Assembly: GCA_014859895.1 (NCBI GenBank)
Contig: JACZKS010000113.1
Location: forward strand, 1-43,729
Length of the DNA: 43,729 nt
DNA from: Rhodospirillales bacterium
Lineage (GTDB): Bacteria; Pseudomonadota; Alphaproteobacteria; Rhodospirillales; Shumkoniaceae
Direction: 5' to 3'
The notes beneath the pieces were generated by a model that did no database searches, was not told the origin of the DNA, and saw only the letters and a program-made list of their open reading frames with translations. Of this stretch, positions 26,627 to 34,884 are shown piece by piece (position 1 is the stretch's first letter; each line of letters begins with the position of its first letter). Both the position numbers and the translations under genes were made by a program.

Positions 26627-27847
26627 TTGCCCACCGCAATCGAACGCCTCACCGGCATCGGCTGGAAAGAGCAGAGACCGGCCCTTCTCGTCGGCTTCGG
26701 CCACGGCGGCACCCATTGGATCGTCGCCACTCTTTATCTGATTTTGCCATTCGTCGCCAAGGATCTCGGGCTTTCCTACTCGGAAGTCGGCTTTCTGGTC
26801 GCGGCGTTTCACATCAGTTCGACGGCGGCCAATTTCGGCAGCGGGCTGGTGGTCGACGTCACCGGCCGCAAGGCGATCTTCCTGTTGCTCTCGCTGATCA
26901 TCGGCACCGCCGCCTTCTCCGTGTTCGCACTGGGGCCGACCTTTTTTGTGCTTGTCCTGATGGTCGCGTTCATCGGAGCCTCGACGAACCTTTGGCACCC
27001 TGCCGCCATCTCCTTGCTCTCCGAGCGCTACCCCGCTCACAAGGGATACGCCTTGTCTCTGCACGTGACGGGAGCCAGCATCGGCGATTCTCTGGCGCCC
27101 CTGATTGCCGGGGTCCTGATGGTTCCCTTGACCTGGCAGGGCACCGCCTTCATGGGCACCCTGCCTGCCTTTCTCGGCGCGCTCCTGATCGCCGCACTAC
27201 TGGTTCGCAACGAGCGGCCATCAGTTCGCGGCGATCGCCGCGTCACCGGCTTTCGAGACTATCTGGCCGGAATCAAGGAACTGATTTCCGATAAGGCGAT
27301 CCTCAGCCTCTGCATGATGTCGGGCTTCCGCAACATGACGGTCAACGGCCTTCAGGTCTTCCTTCCCCTTTACCTGGCCGACGTCATGCGCATCTCGCCC
27401 GTTTGGATGGGCGCCGCCATGACGACGCTGCAGGTCGGCGCCATTTTCGGATCGCCGATTGCCGGCGTGGCGTCCGACCGCATGAGCCGGCGCACCATCA
27501 TGATGGCCGGGCTCACCGCCTCGACCGTCGTGCTGCTCGCCCTCACCCTGGTCGAGAACAACATCGTCTTCATCTGCGGCGTGTCGATCCTCGGCTTCAT
27601 GCTGTTCAGCGTCCGCCCGGTCATCCAGAGCTGGCTGATGGACCTGACGCCGCCACGCGTCAGCGGCAGCGCGACCAGCCTGCTGTTTGGCATCCAGTCG
27701 GGGCTGTCGGCCCTCGCCCCAGCCATCGGCGGCATGATGGCCGACGCCTGGGGACTGCGCTCCGTCTTCCTAATGCTGGGCGGCACCATCTTGATCGCCA
27801 ACCTGCTGACCTTCCTGCTGCCGCGGGAAGATGCCAGGCGCCGCTAG
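26627..27847 (+). CDS. MFS transporter
   Basis: This 406-residue inner-membrane protein has about 12 hydrophobic helices in two halves. The signature between helices 2 and 3 is GLVVDVTGRKAIF, and the matching loop in the second half is GVASDRMSRRTIM. It resembles the fosmidomycin-resistance-like subgroup of the major facilitator superfamily in general form, but the substrate cannot be read. The start is TTG at 26627 with AGGAT upstream; no better start exists for the family N-terminus. The stop shares a CTAG with the hypX stop on the other strand, so the two genes overlap by 4 bp tail to tail. Confidence 0.85.
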   Translation: MPTAIERLTGIGWKEQRPALLVGFGHGGTHWIVATLYLILPFVAKDLGLSYSEVGFLVAAFHISSTAANFGSGLVVDVTGRKAIFLLLSLIIGTAAFSVFALGPTFFVLVLMVAFIGASTNLWHPAAISLLSERYPAHKGYALSLHVTGASIGDSLAPLIAGVLMVPLTWQGTAFMGTLPAFLGALLIAALLVRNERPSVRGDRRVTGFRDYLAGIKELISDKAILSLCMMSGFRNMTVNGLQVFLPLYLADVMRISPVWMGAAMTTLQVGAIFGSPIAGVASDRMSRRTIMMAGLTASTVVLLALTLVENNIVFICGVSILGFMLFSVRPVIQSWLMDLTPPRVSGSATSLLFGIQSGLSALAPAIGGMMADAWGLRSVFLMLGGTILIANLLTFLLPREDARRR

Positions 27848-29547
27848 CCGCTCCGCGAGCCGATCCGCCGGTGCCGGGCGAGATAAACCGGCGTCCTCGC
27901 CAAGGGCAGCTTGCGGATGAAGTGATAGCGGGCGACGTGATAGCTAGGATCGAAGCCGAAGAAGTTGAGGCGCAGGCGTTCCAGCTCTTCCTGCCGGTAG
28001 GATTCCAGCGGCTTCTTGTCCTCGTCGGCCTGCCGCCGTTTGTTCTTCATGCGCAGGTTTTCCGTGAAGGAATTGTCTGCCAGATCCTCGGCATAGACCC
28101 GAATGGCGGCGTCGAGCGCCTCGCCCTTGGCCTCGAAACAACCATCGATCAGGCCGATCCGCGCCGCCTGCCGGGCACCGATCGGCAGCCGGCGTCCCAT
28201 GACCTTTTCGATCCCGGCCGCCCCGACCCGTTGCGGCAGGCGATAGGTCCAGTATTCGGAACCGTAGAGGTTACCCATGTTCTTGTAGTGGGGATTGAGC
28301 ACGATGCGCGAGGCCGCCATGACGCGATCGGCCGCCAGCGCCAGAAACACCCCGCCCGCCCCGACGTTGCCGCGCAAGGCGGCCACCGTCAGATGGGTGC
28401 CGGTGGTGAGGATGGCCCGGCAGAGATCGTCCATGGCGTTGATGTTGCGCCACGACTCCTCGGCCGCGCTGTCGGCCGCCTCGATGGCGCCCAGGTGCAG
28501 ACCGTTCGACCAGAATTCCTCGCCGCCCATCAGCACGATGGCGTGGGTGTCGCGGGCGCAGGCGTCGCAATAGGCGGCTTCCAGGCGCTGGCACTGATCC
28601 GTGCTCATAGCCCCGTTGTAGAAGGGGAAATGCAGGTAGCCGACCGCCCCCTTCTCTTCGTACCAGATGTCCCGCCACGTCGTGCCGGCGCCGGCAGCCG
28701 GAATTTCCGGCACGCCCGCCAGTGCCGCGCCGAGGGCCATAACGGCCGGCCGCTTGAAACTCCGCTCGCCGTCGGCCGGGACCGGTTTAAGGTGGGTGAC
28801 CCACACGGCGCCGTCCGTCGTCGCCCGGCAGATGGCTTCGTGACGCCGCCCGACGACCTGCCCCGGCACGCCGCGGAGCGTGCCCTCCGGGTGCGCATCG
28901 AACAGGGCGAATTCTCCCTCGCCGATGCGGTCGCGTACGCCGGGAAAGCCGTCGGCCGAGCGGATCTTCCTCAGTACCGTCGCGGTATCATCGCGCCGCC
29001 AGTCGATGGCGCGATCCGCCTCCTTCATCAGCGGATGCCAAGTGCCGCGCACGCCGGCAGCCGAAGGGTCGAGCGGTTCGGGCCTGAAGGTTCCCGCCGC
29101 GATACGCTCGACCGCCAGCAGCACCGCCTCCACCGCCGCGTCCGTCACCTCCCGGCGGTAAAGGCTGCTCTTGGCGGCCGGCCGCATGACGAACGGCACC
29201 GAAGCCCAGATGTCGCCGGCATCCATCTCGGCCGCCGCCTGCAAGACGGTGACACTCCATTCGTGCTCATCCCCGAGGATTGCCCAATCAAGCGCCGACG
29301 GTCCGCGGTCGCCCTTGATGCCCGGATGGACGATCAGGCAGACATGGGCGCGCCACACCGCCTCGGGAATGGCCCGCCGCAGGTAAGGGGCAATGATGAG
29401 GTCGGGGCGGAACATCTCGACCGCCTCGACCGTCACTTGGTCGTTGATGTCGAATTCGACCGACAGGTCGTGGCCCCGTTCCTCGAGCTCCACATACAGA
29501 CGTTGGCTCAAGCCATTAAAACTATGGGCGAGAAATAGGATTCGCAT
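27844..29547 (-). CDS. hypX: HypX/HoxX, CO-ligand synthesis enzyme for [NiFe] hydrogenase
   Basis: This 567-residue two-domain protein has an N-terminal formyltransferase-like domain (residues 1 to about 250, with HPGIKGDRGPSALDWAI at 74-90 in place of the Met-tRNA formyltransferase motif). A C-terminal crotonase-like domain follows (about 290-480, with GNVGAGGVFLALAADRV and NPHYKNMGNLYGSEYW). HypX takes the formyl group of 10-formyl-THF and releases CO for the hydrogenase active site, which lets the enzyme mature in air. Its ATG overlaps the hypE TGA (TGATG). It ends tail to tail with the MFS gene. Confidence 0.95.
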   Translation of the reverse strand: MRILFLAHSFNGLSQRLYVELEERGHDLSVEFDINDQVTVEAVEMFRPDLIIAPYLRRAIPEAVWRAHVCLIVHPGIKGDRGPSALDWAILGDEHEWSVTVLQAAAEMDAGDIWASVPFVMRPAAKSSLYRREVTDAAVEAVLLAVERIAAGTFRPEPLDPSAAGVRGTWHPLMKEADRAIDWRRDDTATVLRKIRSADGFPGVRDRIGEGEFALFDAHPEGTLRGVPGQVVGRRHEAICRATTDGAVWVTHLKPVPADGERSFKRPAVMALGAALAGVPEIPAAGAGTTWRDIWYEEKGAVGYLHFPFYNGAMSTDQCQRLEAAYCDACARDTHAIVLMGGEEFWSNGLHLGAIEAADSAAEESWRNINAMDDLCRAILTTGTHLTVAALRGNVGAGGVFLALAADRVMAASRIVLNPHYKNMGNLYGSEYWTYRLPQRVGAAGIEKVMGRRLPIGARQAARIGLIDGCFEAKGEALDAAIRVYAEDLADNSFTENLRMKNKRRQADEDKKPLESYRQEELERLRLNFFGFDPSYHVARYHFIRKLPLARTPVYLARHRRIGSRSG

Positions 29548-30596
29548 CAGCAGATGCGCGGCAGCTGCTCGCCCGCCAGCCAGTCGACGATACGGCCGCC
29601 GCCCAAGGTTGTTTCCATCTGCACGAAGCGACGCGCGTCCTCGACGACCTCGCCGATGATGGCGGCCTCTCTACCCAGCGGGTCCTCGCGCATCGCCTCC
29701 AGCAAGCGGTCGGCATCGGCGGCGGCGCAGAACGCCACCAGCTTGCCTTCGTTCGCCACATAGAGGGGATCGAGCCCCAGCAGTTCGCACGCTCCGTGGA
29801 CCTCGGGACGGATCGGGATGTCGGTCTCGCGGATATTGATGCCGACGCCGGATTGCAGGGCGATCTCGTTGAGCACGGCGGCCAGGCCGCCGCGCGTGGG
29901 GTCGCGCAGGACGTGGATGCCGGGCACCGCCGCCACCATCCGCGCCACCAGCCCGTTGAGCGAGGCGCAGTCGGACTGGATCTCGGTCTCGAACGTCAGA
30001 TTCTCGCGCGTCGACATGATGGCGACCCCATGGTCGCCCATGCTGCCGCTGACCAGGATGCGGTCTCCGGGGCGGGCGTTGTTGGCCGAGACGCTAACGC
30101 CTTCCGGCACGATGCCGACGCCGGTGGTGGTGATAAAAAGGCCGTCGGCGCTGCCCTTCTCAACCACCTTGGTATCGCCGGTGACGATCGCCACCCCGGC
30201 GGCCCGCGCCGCCTCGGCCATGGACTCGACGATCCTTTTCAAATCGGCGAGAGGAAAGCCCTCCTCGATGATGAAGCCGGACGACAGATAGAGCGGTTGC
30301 GCCCCCGCCATGGCGACATCGTTGACCGTGCCGTGGACGGCCAGAGAGCCGATGTTGCCGCCGGGAAAGAACAGCGGCGAAATCACGAAGCCGTCGGTGG
30401 TCATTGCCATCCGGCCCTTGGGGATGTCGAAGACCGCCTGGTCGTTGCGTTGCGACAGCAGCGGGTTGTCGAAGGCCCGCTCGAACAGCTCCTCGATCAG
30501 CTGGGCCATGGCCCGCCCGCCGCTGCCGTGGGTCATGTCGACCTTGCGGGTCTTGAAGTCGAGGGGACGGACATAGGGTCTCTTGGCCTGGCTCAT
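29547..30596 (-). CDS. hypE: Hydrogenase maturation protein HypE (thiocarbamate dehydratase)
   Basis: This 349-residue PurM-like protein dehydrates the carbamoyl group on its C-terminal cysteine to a thiocyanate, the source of the two CN ligands. The chain ends in LPRIC, with Cys349 as carrier. MTHGSGGRAM at the N-terminus and TTDGFVISPLFFPGG and DPTRGGLAAVLNEIA in the body are conserved. The ATG at 30596 is supported by GGAG upstream and by the MSQAKRPYVRPLDFKTRKVDM family start. A TATAGT (30636-30641) could be its -10, though the -35 is poor. hypE-hypX form their own minus-strand unit away from hypABFCD. Confidence 0.96.
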   Translation of the reverse strand: MSQAKRPYVRPLDFKTRKVDMTHGSGGRAMAQLIEELFERAFDNPLLSQRNDQAVFDIPKGRMAMTTDGFVISPLFFPGGNIGSLAVHGTVNDVAMAGAQPLYLSSGFIIEEGFPLADLKRIVESMAEAARAAGVAIVTGDTKVVEKGSADGLFITTTGVGIVPEGVSVSANNARPGDRILVSGSMGDHGVAIMSTRENLTFETEIQSDCASLNGLVARMVAAVPGIHVLRDPTRGGLAAVLNEIALQSGVGINIRETDIPIRPEVHGACELLGLDPLYVANEGKLVAFCAAADADRLLEAMREDPLGREAAIIGEVVEDARRFVQMETTLGGGRIVDWLAGEQLPRIC

Positions 30597-30675
30597 GGGC
30601 TCCGTTTCTCCACTCTTTGGGGTCGCCGGGCGGTGACTATAGCGGCCCATCCCGTGCGATGCACCAGCCCGTTGG

Positions 30676-30882
30676 TCATCGCCCCCCCGCCCCCAACTCG
30701 ATGAGAGATTGAAGAACCAGCAGGGCGCCAATCCCGGCCAGAGCCGCTCCCAACACCGCCAGCCTTGCCGTGAAGCGGCTGTAGGCCAGACGCGCCACCC
30801 ACAGGCGGTCCGTCCTATCCTTCCACCAGAAAACGGCCAGCGCCATGCCCAGCAGGGCGATACCGGCAATCAGGACAGACAT
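30676..30882 (-). CDS. Small membrane protein, unidentified
   Basis: This 68-residue protein has two predicted helices (IAGIALLGMALAVFWW, residues 5-20, and LAVLGAALAGIGALLVLQSLI, about 41-61). A basic, aromatic linker (KDRTDRLWVARLAYSRFTAR) lies between them. I recognise no family. A GGGGAGG lies about 17 bases before the ATG, too far for a good ribosome site. It sits 79 bp upstream of hypE on the same strand and back to back with the sensor kinase gene. The helix-basic loop-helix pattern and GC-typical codon use favour a real gene. A link with hydrogenase is only positional. Confidence 0.5.
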   Translation of the reverse strand: MSVLIAGIALLGMALAVFWWKDRTDRLWVARLAYSRFTARLAVLGAALAGIGALLVLQSLIELGAGGR

Positions 30883-31056
30883 CGCATCGCCAAAGCCGCC
30901 TCCCCGCCTGAACGTAAGCTTTCCGCACGCGATTGGAAGCGGATCGATTGAAAAAGCCCCCCAAAGCGTTCATGATCAAAAGTAGTGTGCGGAGACACTT
31001 AAGATTAAAGATACGCGAAATCCGAACCCTGGCGGTGTCGGGTAAGGGAGGTTTGT

Positions 31057-32370
31057 TTGAAATCGGTCGTGGGGAACTTTCCGCTGAAATTTGCCGTGAT
31101 CTATGCCGGCTTTTCCGGCCTGTGGATCGCCGGCTCCGACCAAGTGGTCCAACTGCTGTTTCCGGAGATCGTTTCAACCGCACAAACCTTCAAGGGGAGT
31201 GCCTTCGTCCTTTGCACAACGGTCCTGCTGTTCCTGCTGCTGCGCGGCGAACTCAACCGCCGGACGAAAATCGAGACGCGCCTGCGCGACAGCGAACGGA
31301 AATTCCGGGCCATCGCCGAAACGGCGCCCGTCGCGCTGCTGATCGCCCGCCTTCGCGACGGCGTCATCCTGTTTTCGAACGCCACCGCCAACGGCCTTTG
31401 CGGAAGGGACGGAACCCCGCTCGACGGTCTCGACATCAGGGACTTGGGCTTCGTGCCCAACGACCGGGAAGAATGGCGCCGCGCCTTGATCGGCCGCAAC
31501 GGCACCGGACAGACGGAAGGAAGGCTGTCTCTGGCTAACGGCGAGGAGCGCAGACTGCTGGTCTTCTTCCAGAAGGTCCGGCTGGCCGGCGAGACCGTAC
31601 TTGTGACGGCCGCCGTCGACATCAGCGAGCGTCACCGCGCCGCCGAAACCGTGCGCAACCTTCAATCGGAACTGGCCCACGCCTCGCGGGTCAGCGCGAT
31701 GGGAGAAATGGCCGCTCAGTTCGCCCACGAACTCAGCCAGCCGCTGACCGCCATCTCGACCTGCGCCGAGGGCGGCGTCGACGCGCTGTTTCCGCCGGGG
31801 CGCAACCCCGATAATGCCTTGACGGCCCTGCGCTTGATTGTCACGCAAGCCAAACGGGCGAGCGAGATCATCCGCCGCACGCGCAAGTTCATCCAAAAAC
31901 ACGAGCAGGAGAAAGTGCCGGCCGACGTCAACAGCCTCATCCGTGATGCCGCCGAGCTTATTCAGGGAGAGGCCAACCATCGAAACGTCGACATGCGCCT
32001 TCGGCTGGCGGAGCTCCTGCCGGCGGCTTTTGTCGATGTCGTGCAGATCCAGCAGGTGATCGTCAACCTGGCGCGCAATGGCATCGAAGCGATGAGCGGC
32101 AACGAACCCACCCGGCGGCAATTGGTGATCAGCACGGAGCCCTCGCCGGACGGAATCGTCGTTTCGGTCGAAGACAGCGGGCCGGGTATTTCACCCGAAA
32201 TCCGCACGCGGCTGTTCGAGCCCTTCTTTTCGACGAAATCCGACGGCCTGGGGATCGGCCTTTCCATCTGCCGGTCCATCGTCGAGGCGCATGGCGCCCA
32301 TCTGGTGGTGTCGTCGGCGCCGGGGCACGGGGCGCAGTTCCGGTTCGCCCTGCCGTCCCTGGCCGCGTGA
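31057..32370 (+). CDS. Membrane sensor histidine kinase with PAS domain
   Basis: This 437-residue kinase has two N-terminal hydrophobic segments (about 9-28 and 48-64) around a short loop, then a PAS domain (about 80-195) and a HisKA helix with His224 in AQFAHELSQPLTAI. The ATPase domain has N box NLARNGIEAM, G1 box DSGPGIS and FEPFFSTKSDGLGIGLSI. This HELSQPLTAI class includes FixL- and HoxJ-type kinases. The TTG start at 31057 has GGGAGG 5 bases upstream. No response regulator or regulatory hydrogenase is encoded nearby. An inverted repeat (AGTGT-N6-ACACT, 30984-30999) lies in its leader. Control of the flanking hydrogenase genes is inference. Confidence 0.9.
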   Translation: MKSVVGNFPLKFAVIYAGFSGLWIAGSDQVVQLLFPEIVSTAQTFKGSAFVLCTTVLLFLLLRGELNRRTKIETRLRDSERKFRAIAETAPVALLIARLRDGVILFSNATANGLCGRDGTPLDGLDIRDLGFVPNDREEWRRALIGRNGTGQTEGRLSLANGEERRLLVFFQKVRLAGETVLVTAAVDISERHRAAETVRNLQSELAHASRVSAMGEMAAQFAHELSQPLTAISTCAEGGVDALFPPGRNPDNALTALRLIVTQAKRASEIIRRTRKFIQKHEQEKVPADVNSLIRDAAELIQGEANHRNVDMRLRLAELLPAAFVDVVQIQQVIVNLARNGIEAMSGNEPTRRQLVISTEPSPDGIVVSVEDSGPGISPEIRTRLFEPFFSTKSDGLGIGLSICRSIVEAHGAHLVVSSAPGHGAQFRFALPSLAA

Positions 32371-32388
32371 TTTACGCTTAGGATGAGG

Positions 32389-33534
32389 CTACGACGCCGC
32401 GCGGTCCGTCTGGGTTTCGCGGAAGCGGCCGAAGGTGTAGTAGGCGGCGCAAGCCCCTTCGGAAGACACCATGCACGATCCCATCGGCGTTTCCGGGGTG
32501 CACACGGTGCCAAAGATCTTGCAGTCCGTCGGCTTCTTGACGCCGCGCAGGATGGCCCCGCATTCGCAGGCCTTGTTCTCTTTGCCCTGCGACGGCGATA
32601 CCGGGAAGCGCCCCTCGGCATCGAAGTCGGCGAACTCGGCCTTGATCTTGAGCGCGCTGTAAGGCACCTGCCCCAGACCCCGCCACTCGAAGCTGGACCG
32701 CAGTTCGAAAACCTCGGCGACCAGGGCCTGCGCTTTGACGTTACCTTCCCGCGTAACGACACGGGTGTATTCGTTTTCGACCTCTGCCCGGCCGTCGTTA
32801 AGTTGGCGGATAAGCATCAGCACCGACTGCATGACGTCGAGCGGCTCGAATCCGGCGATCACCACCGGCCGCTGGTACTCCTCGGCGAAGAATTCGAACG
32901 GCCGGCTGCCGATGACGGCGGAAACGTGGGCCGGCCCCAGGAAGGCGTCGAGCGCAATGGTACCGAGCTTGCGAACTTCGGGGCTTTCCAGGATGTTGAC
33001 GATCGCCGCCGGCGTCAGGACGTGATTGCAGAACACGCTGAAATTGGCGAGCTTCCGGGCTTTGGCTTCCTTGATGGCGATGGCCGTGGGCGGGGTCGTC
33101 GTCTCGAAGCCGATGGCGAAGAAGATGACTTGGCGTTCCGGGTTGTCGGCGGCGATGCGCAAGGCATCGAGGGTGGAATAAACCATGCGCACGTCGGCGC
33201 CGTCGGCCTTGGCGCGCAACAGGCTCATACCGTTGGAGCCGGGCACCCTCAGCAGATCGCCGTAGGTGCAGAGGATGACTCCCTTCTTGCCGGCAAGTTC
33301 CACCGCGTTGTCGATGCGTCCGATGGGCAGCACGCAGACCGGACAGCCTGGCCCATGGATGAGGCGAACTCCCGGCGGCAGCAGATCCTGCACGCCATAG
33401 CGGAAAATGGCGTGGGTATGGCCGCCGCAGAACTCCATGATGTGATAGCGCCGGTCGGACCGCACCTCCGCCGCGATCTTGGCGGCGAGCGTCTTGGCCA
33501 TCTGGCCGTCGCGGAATTCCTCGACGTACTTCAA
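32389..33534 (-). CDS. hypD: Hydrogenase maturation protein HypD
   Basis: This 381-residue [4Fe-4S] protein forms with HypC the scaffold on which Fe(CN)2CO is assembled. Conserved cysteine motifs are MEFCGGHTHAI, HGPGCPVCVLP, and the C-terminal set in ACECGAIL, CKIFGTVC, GSCMVSSEGAC. FFAIGFETTTPPTA is also typical. The start is TTG, overlapping the hypC TGA (TTGA), which implies coupled translation of the two partners. It is the last gene of the hypABFCD operon and ends 18 bp from the tail of the sensor kinase gene. Confidence 0.96.
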   Translation of the reverse strand: MKYVEEFRDGQMAKTLAAKIAAEVRSDRRYHIMEFCGGHTHAIFRYGVQDLLPPGVRLIHGPGCPVCVLPIGRIDNAVELAGKKGVILCTYGDLLRVPGSNGMSLLRAKADGADVRMVYSTLDALRIAADNPERQVIFFAIGFETTTPPTAIAIKEAKARKLANFSVFCNHVLTPAAIVNILESPEVRKLGTIALDAFLGPAHVSAVIGSRPFEFFAEEYQRPVVIAGFEPLDVMQSVLMLIRQLNDGRAEVENEYTRVVTREGNVKAQALVAEVFELRSSFEWRGLGQVPYSALKIKAEFADFDAEGRFPVSPSQGKENKACECGAILRGVKKPTDCKIFGTVCTPETPMGSCMVSSEGACAAYYTFGRFRETQTDRAAS

Positions 33535-33770
33535 TGCCGCGTCGACTCCCCTGTCAGGGCCGCCATCTCGGCGAACAGTTCAAGGGTCTTTTCGGCTTCC
33601 TCGGGATCGAGCTTGGAGAGCGCGAAGCCGGTATGGATGATCACATAGTCACCGACCTTGACGCCATCGACCAGCGAAACCGAGATGCTTTTCTTGACGC
33701 CGCCGATGTCGACCGAGGCCATGCCGCCTTCGTTGAGTTCCACCACTTTTGCCGGGATTGCCAGACACAT
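33531..33770 (-). CDS. hypC: Hydrogenase maturation chaperone HypC
   Basis: This 79-residue protein starts with MCLAIPAKV; Cys2 is the essential residue that binds the iron fragment and later the large-subunit precursor. The remainder is the OB-like HypC/HupF body (VKVGDYVIIHTGFALSKLD) with a helical tail. It starts 15 bp after hypF and overlaps hypD. Only one HypC-type gene is present, as expected for one hydrogenase. Confidence 0.96.
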   Translation of the reverse strand: MCLAIPAKVVELNEGGMASVDIGGVKKSISVSLVDGVKVGDYVIIHTGFALSKLDPEEAEKTLELFAEMAALTGESTRH

Positions 33771-33785
33771 CGTCTTTTTCTCCGT

Positions 33786-34868
33786 TCAGGATTTCAGCAG
33801 ACCCACCGCCCAGGCCTGCCCAAGGCTGATGGCCCCGTCGCCGGGCGTAATCGCCCGGGCAATGCGAGGGGTCAGTCGTTTGCTTTCCAACGCTGCCGCC
33901 AGCCCTTCACGCAGCACGGCATTGAGGAAACAGCCGCCGCAAAACGCGACATCGCGGATGCCCGTCCGTTCGGCCGCGCTCGTAACCCATTCGGCGAGCG
34001 CCGCCGTCAAGGTGCCGTGGAAGAGATCGGCACCGACGCCGGCCTCCATCTCGCTTAGGGACCGCAACAGCGGCAACAGGTCGAGGACGCCGTCGTGCAG
34101 ACGCCATCCGTCTGGTTGAATCTGGGGGTGTGTCACCAAACTTTCCAGTTCCATCGGCGCCTCGCCCTCGAATTGGGCCACCAGCCTGATGCCCAGAAGG
34201 CCGCAGGCGGCATCGAACAGGCGCCCGGCGCTCGAGGTCGGCGGACAGTTGACGTCGGACTCCAACATGCGTCCGACGACTTCGGCCCCCTTGATCGCCG
34301 CATAGCGGTCGCCGATCTCGGCCCCTCGTCCCATGGCGTGCAGGGCCGCCGCGCCCATCCGCCATGGCTGGCGCGCCGCCGCGTCGCCGCCCGGCTGCTT
34401 GAGCGGGGCCAGATGGCCCACGCGCTCGAAACCGACGGCATCGACCCGCAGCAGCTCGCCGCCCCACGACTGATTGCCCGGCCCCAGTCCGAAGCCGTCG
34501 AGCGAAAGACCCAGGACCGGGCCTTCCAATCCATGCTCGGCCATCACCGCCGCCACGTGGGCGTGATGGTGCTGCACGGCGACGGTTTCGACCCCCAGCC
34601 CGGCGGCGAACCGGCTGCTGTGGAAATCGGGATGAAGGTCGTGGGCAACCGCCACCGGGGTTGCGCCGGTGACTTCCAGCATGCGCGATACGGTGGCCTC
34701 GAAGGCCAGCACGGCCTCGACGGTATCGAGATTGCCGACCGCGTGCGAAACCGCAGCCTGCCGCCCCGAAGCCACGCAGACCGTGTTCTTCAGGAAGGCT
34801 CCGACGCCCAGGATGGGAGGCACCTCGCGCGGCAAATCGAAAACGCGCGCGATGACATCGCCGCTCAT
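33786..34868 (-). CDS. hypF: Short HypF: Kae1-like carbamoyltransferase domain only
   Basis: This 360-residue protein matches only the C-terminal half of ordinary HypF (about 750 residues). It has the metal-site VQHHHAHVAAVMAEH, DLHPDFHSSR, LSLDGFGLG, GRLFDAACGLLG, GGCFLNAVL and PGDGAISLGQAW. The acylphosphatase domain, the zinc fingers and the YrdC-like domain that makes carbamoyl-adenylate are absent, and no such sequence is encoded next to it. The start at 34868 has GAGGG upstream. Further in-frame codons reach 34919 but overlap hypB and have no domain content. Short HypF1 of Ralstonia eutropha is a known precedent. The order A-B-F-C-D is otherwise normal. Confidence 0.9.
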   Translation of the reverse strand: MSGDVIARVFDLPREVPPILGVGAFLKNTVCVASGRQAAVSHAVGNLDTVEAVLAFEATVSRMLEVTGATPVAVAHDLHPDFHSSRFAAGLGVETVAVQHHHAHVAAVMAEHGLEGPVLGLSLDGFGLGPGNQSWGGELLRVDAVGFERVGHLAPLKQPGGDAAARQPWRMGAAALHAMGRGAEIGDRYAAIKGAEVVGRMLESDVNCPPTSSAGRLFDAACGLLGIRLVAQFEGEAPMELESLVTHPQIQPDGWRLHDGVLDLLPLLRSLSEMEAGVGADLFHGTLTAALAEWVTSAAERTGIRDVAFCGGCFLNAVLREGLAAALESKRLTPRIARAITPGDGAISLGQAWAVGLLKS

Positions 34869-34884
34869 GGCTTCCCTCGCCGCC

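Noticed and set aside
27403-29538. Open frame of 711 codons overlapping the MFS gene end and antisense to hypX
   Set aside because: It spans two well-supported genes and encodes Arg/Gly/His-rich sequence without family features.
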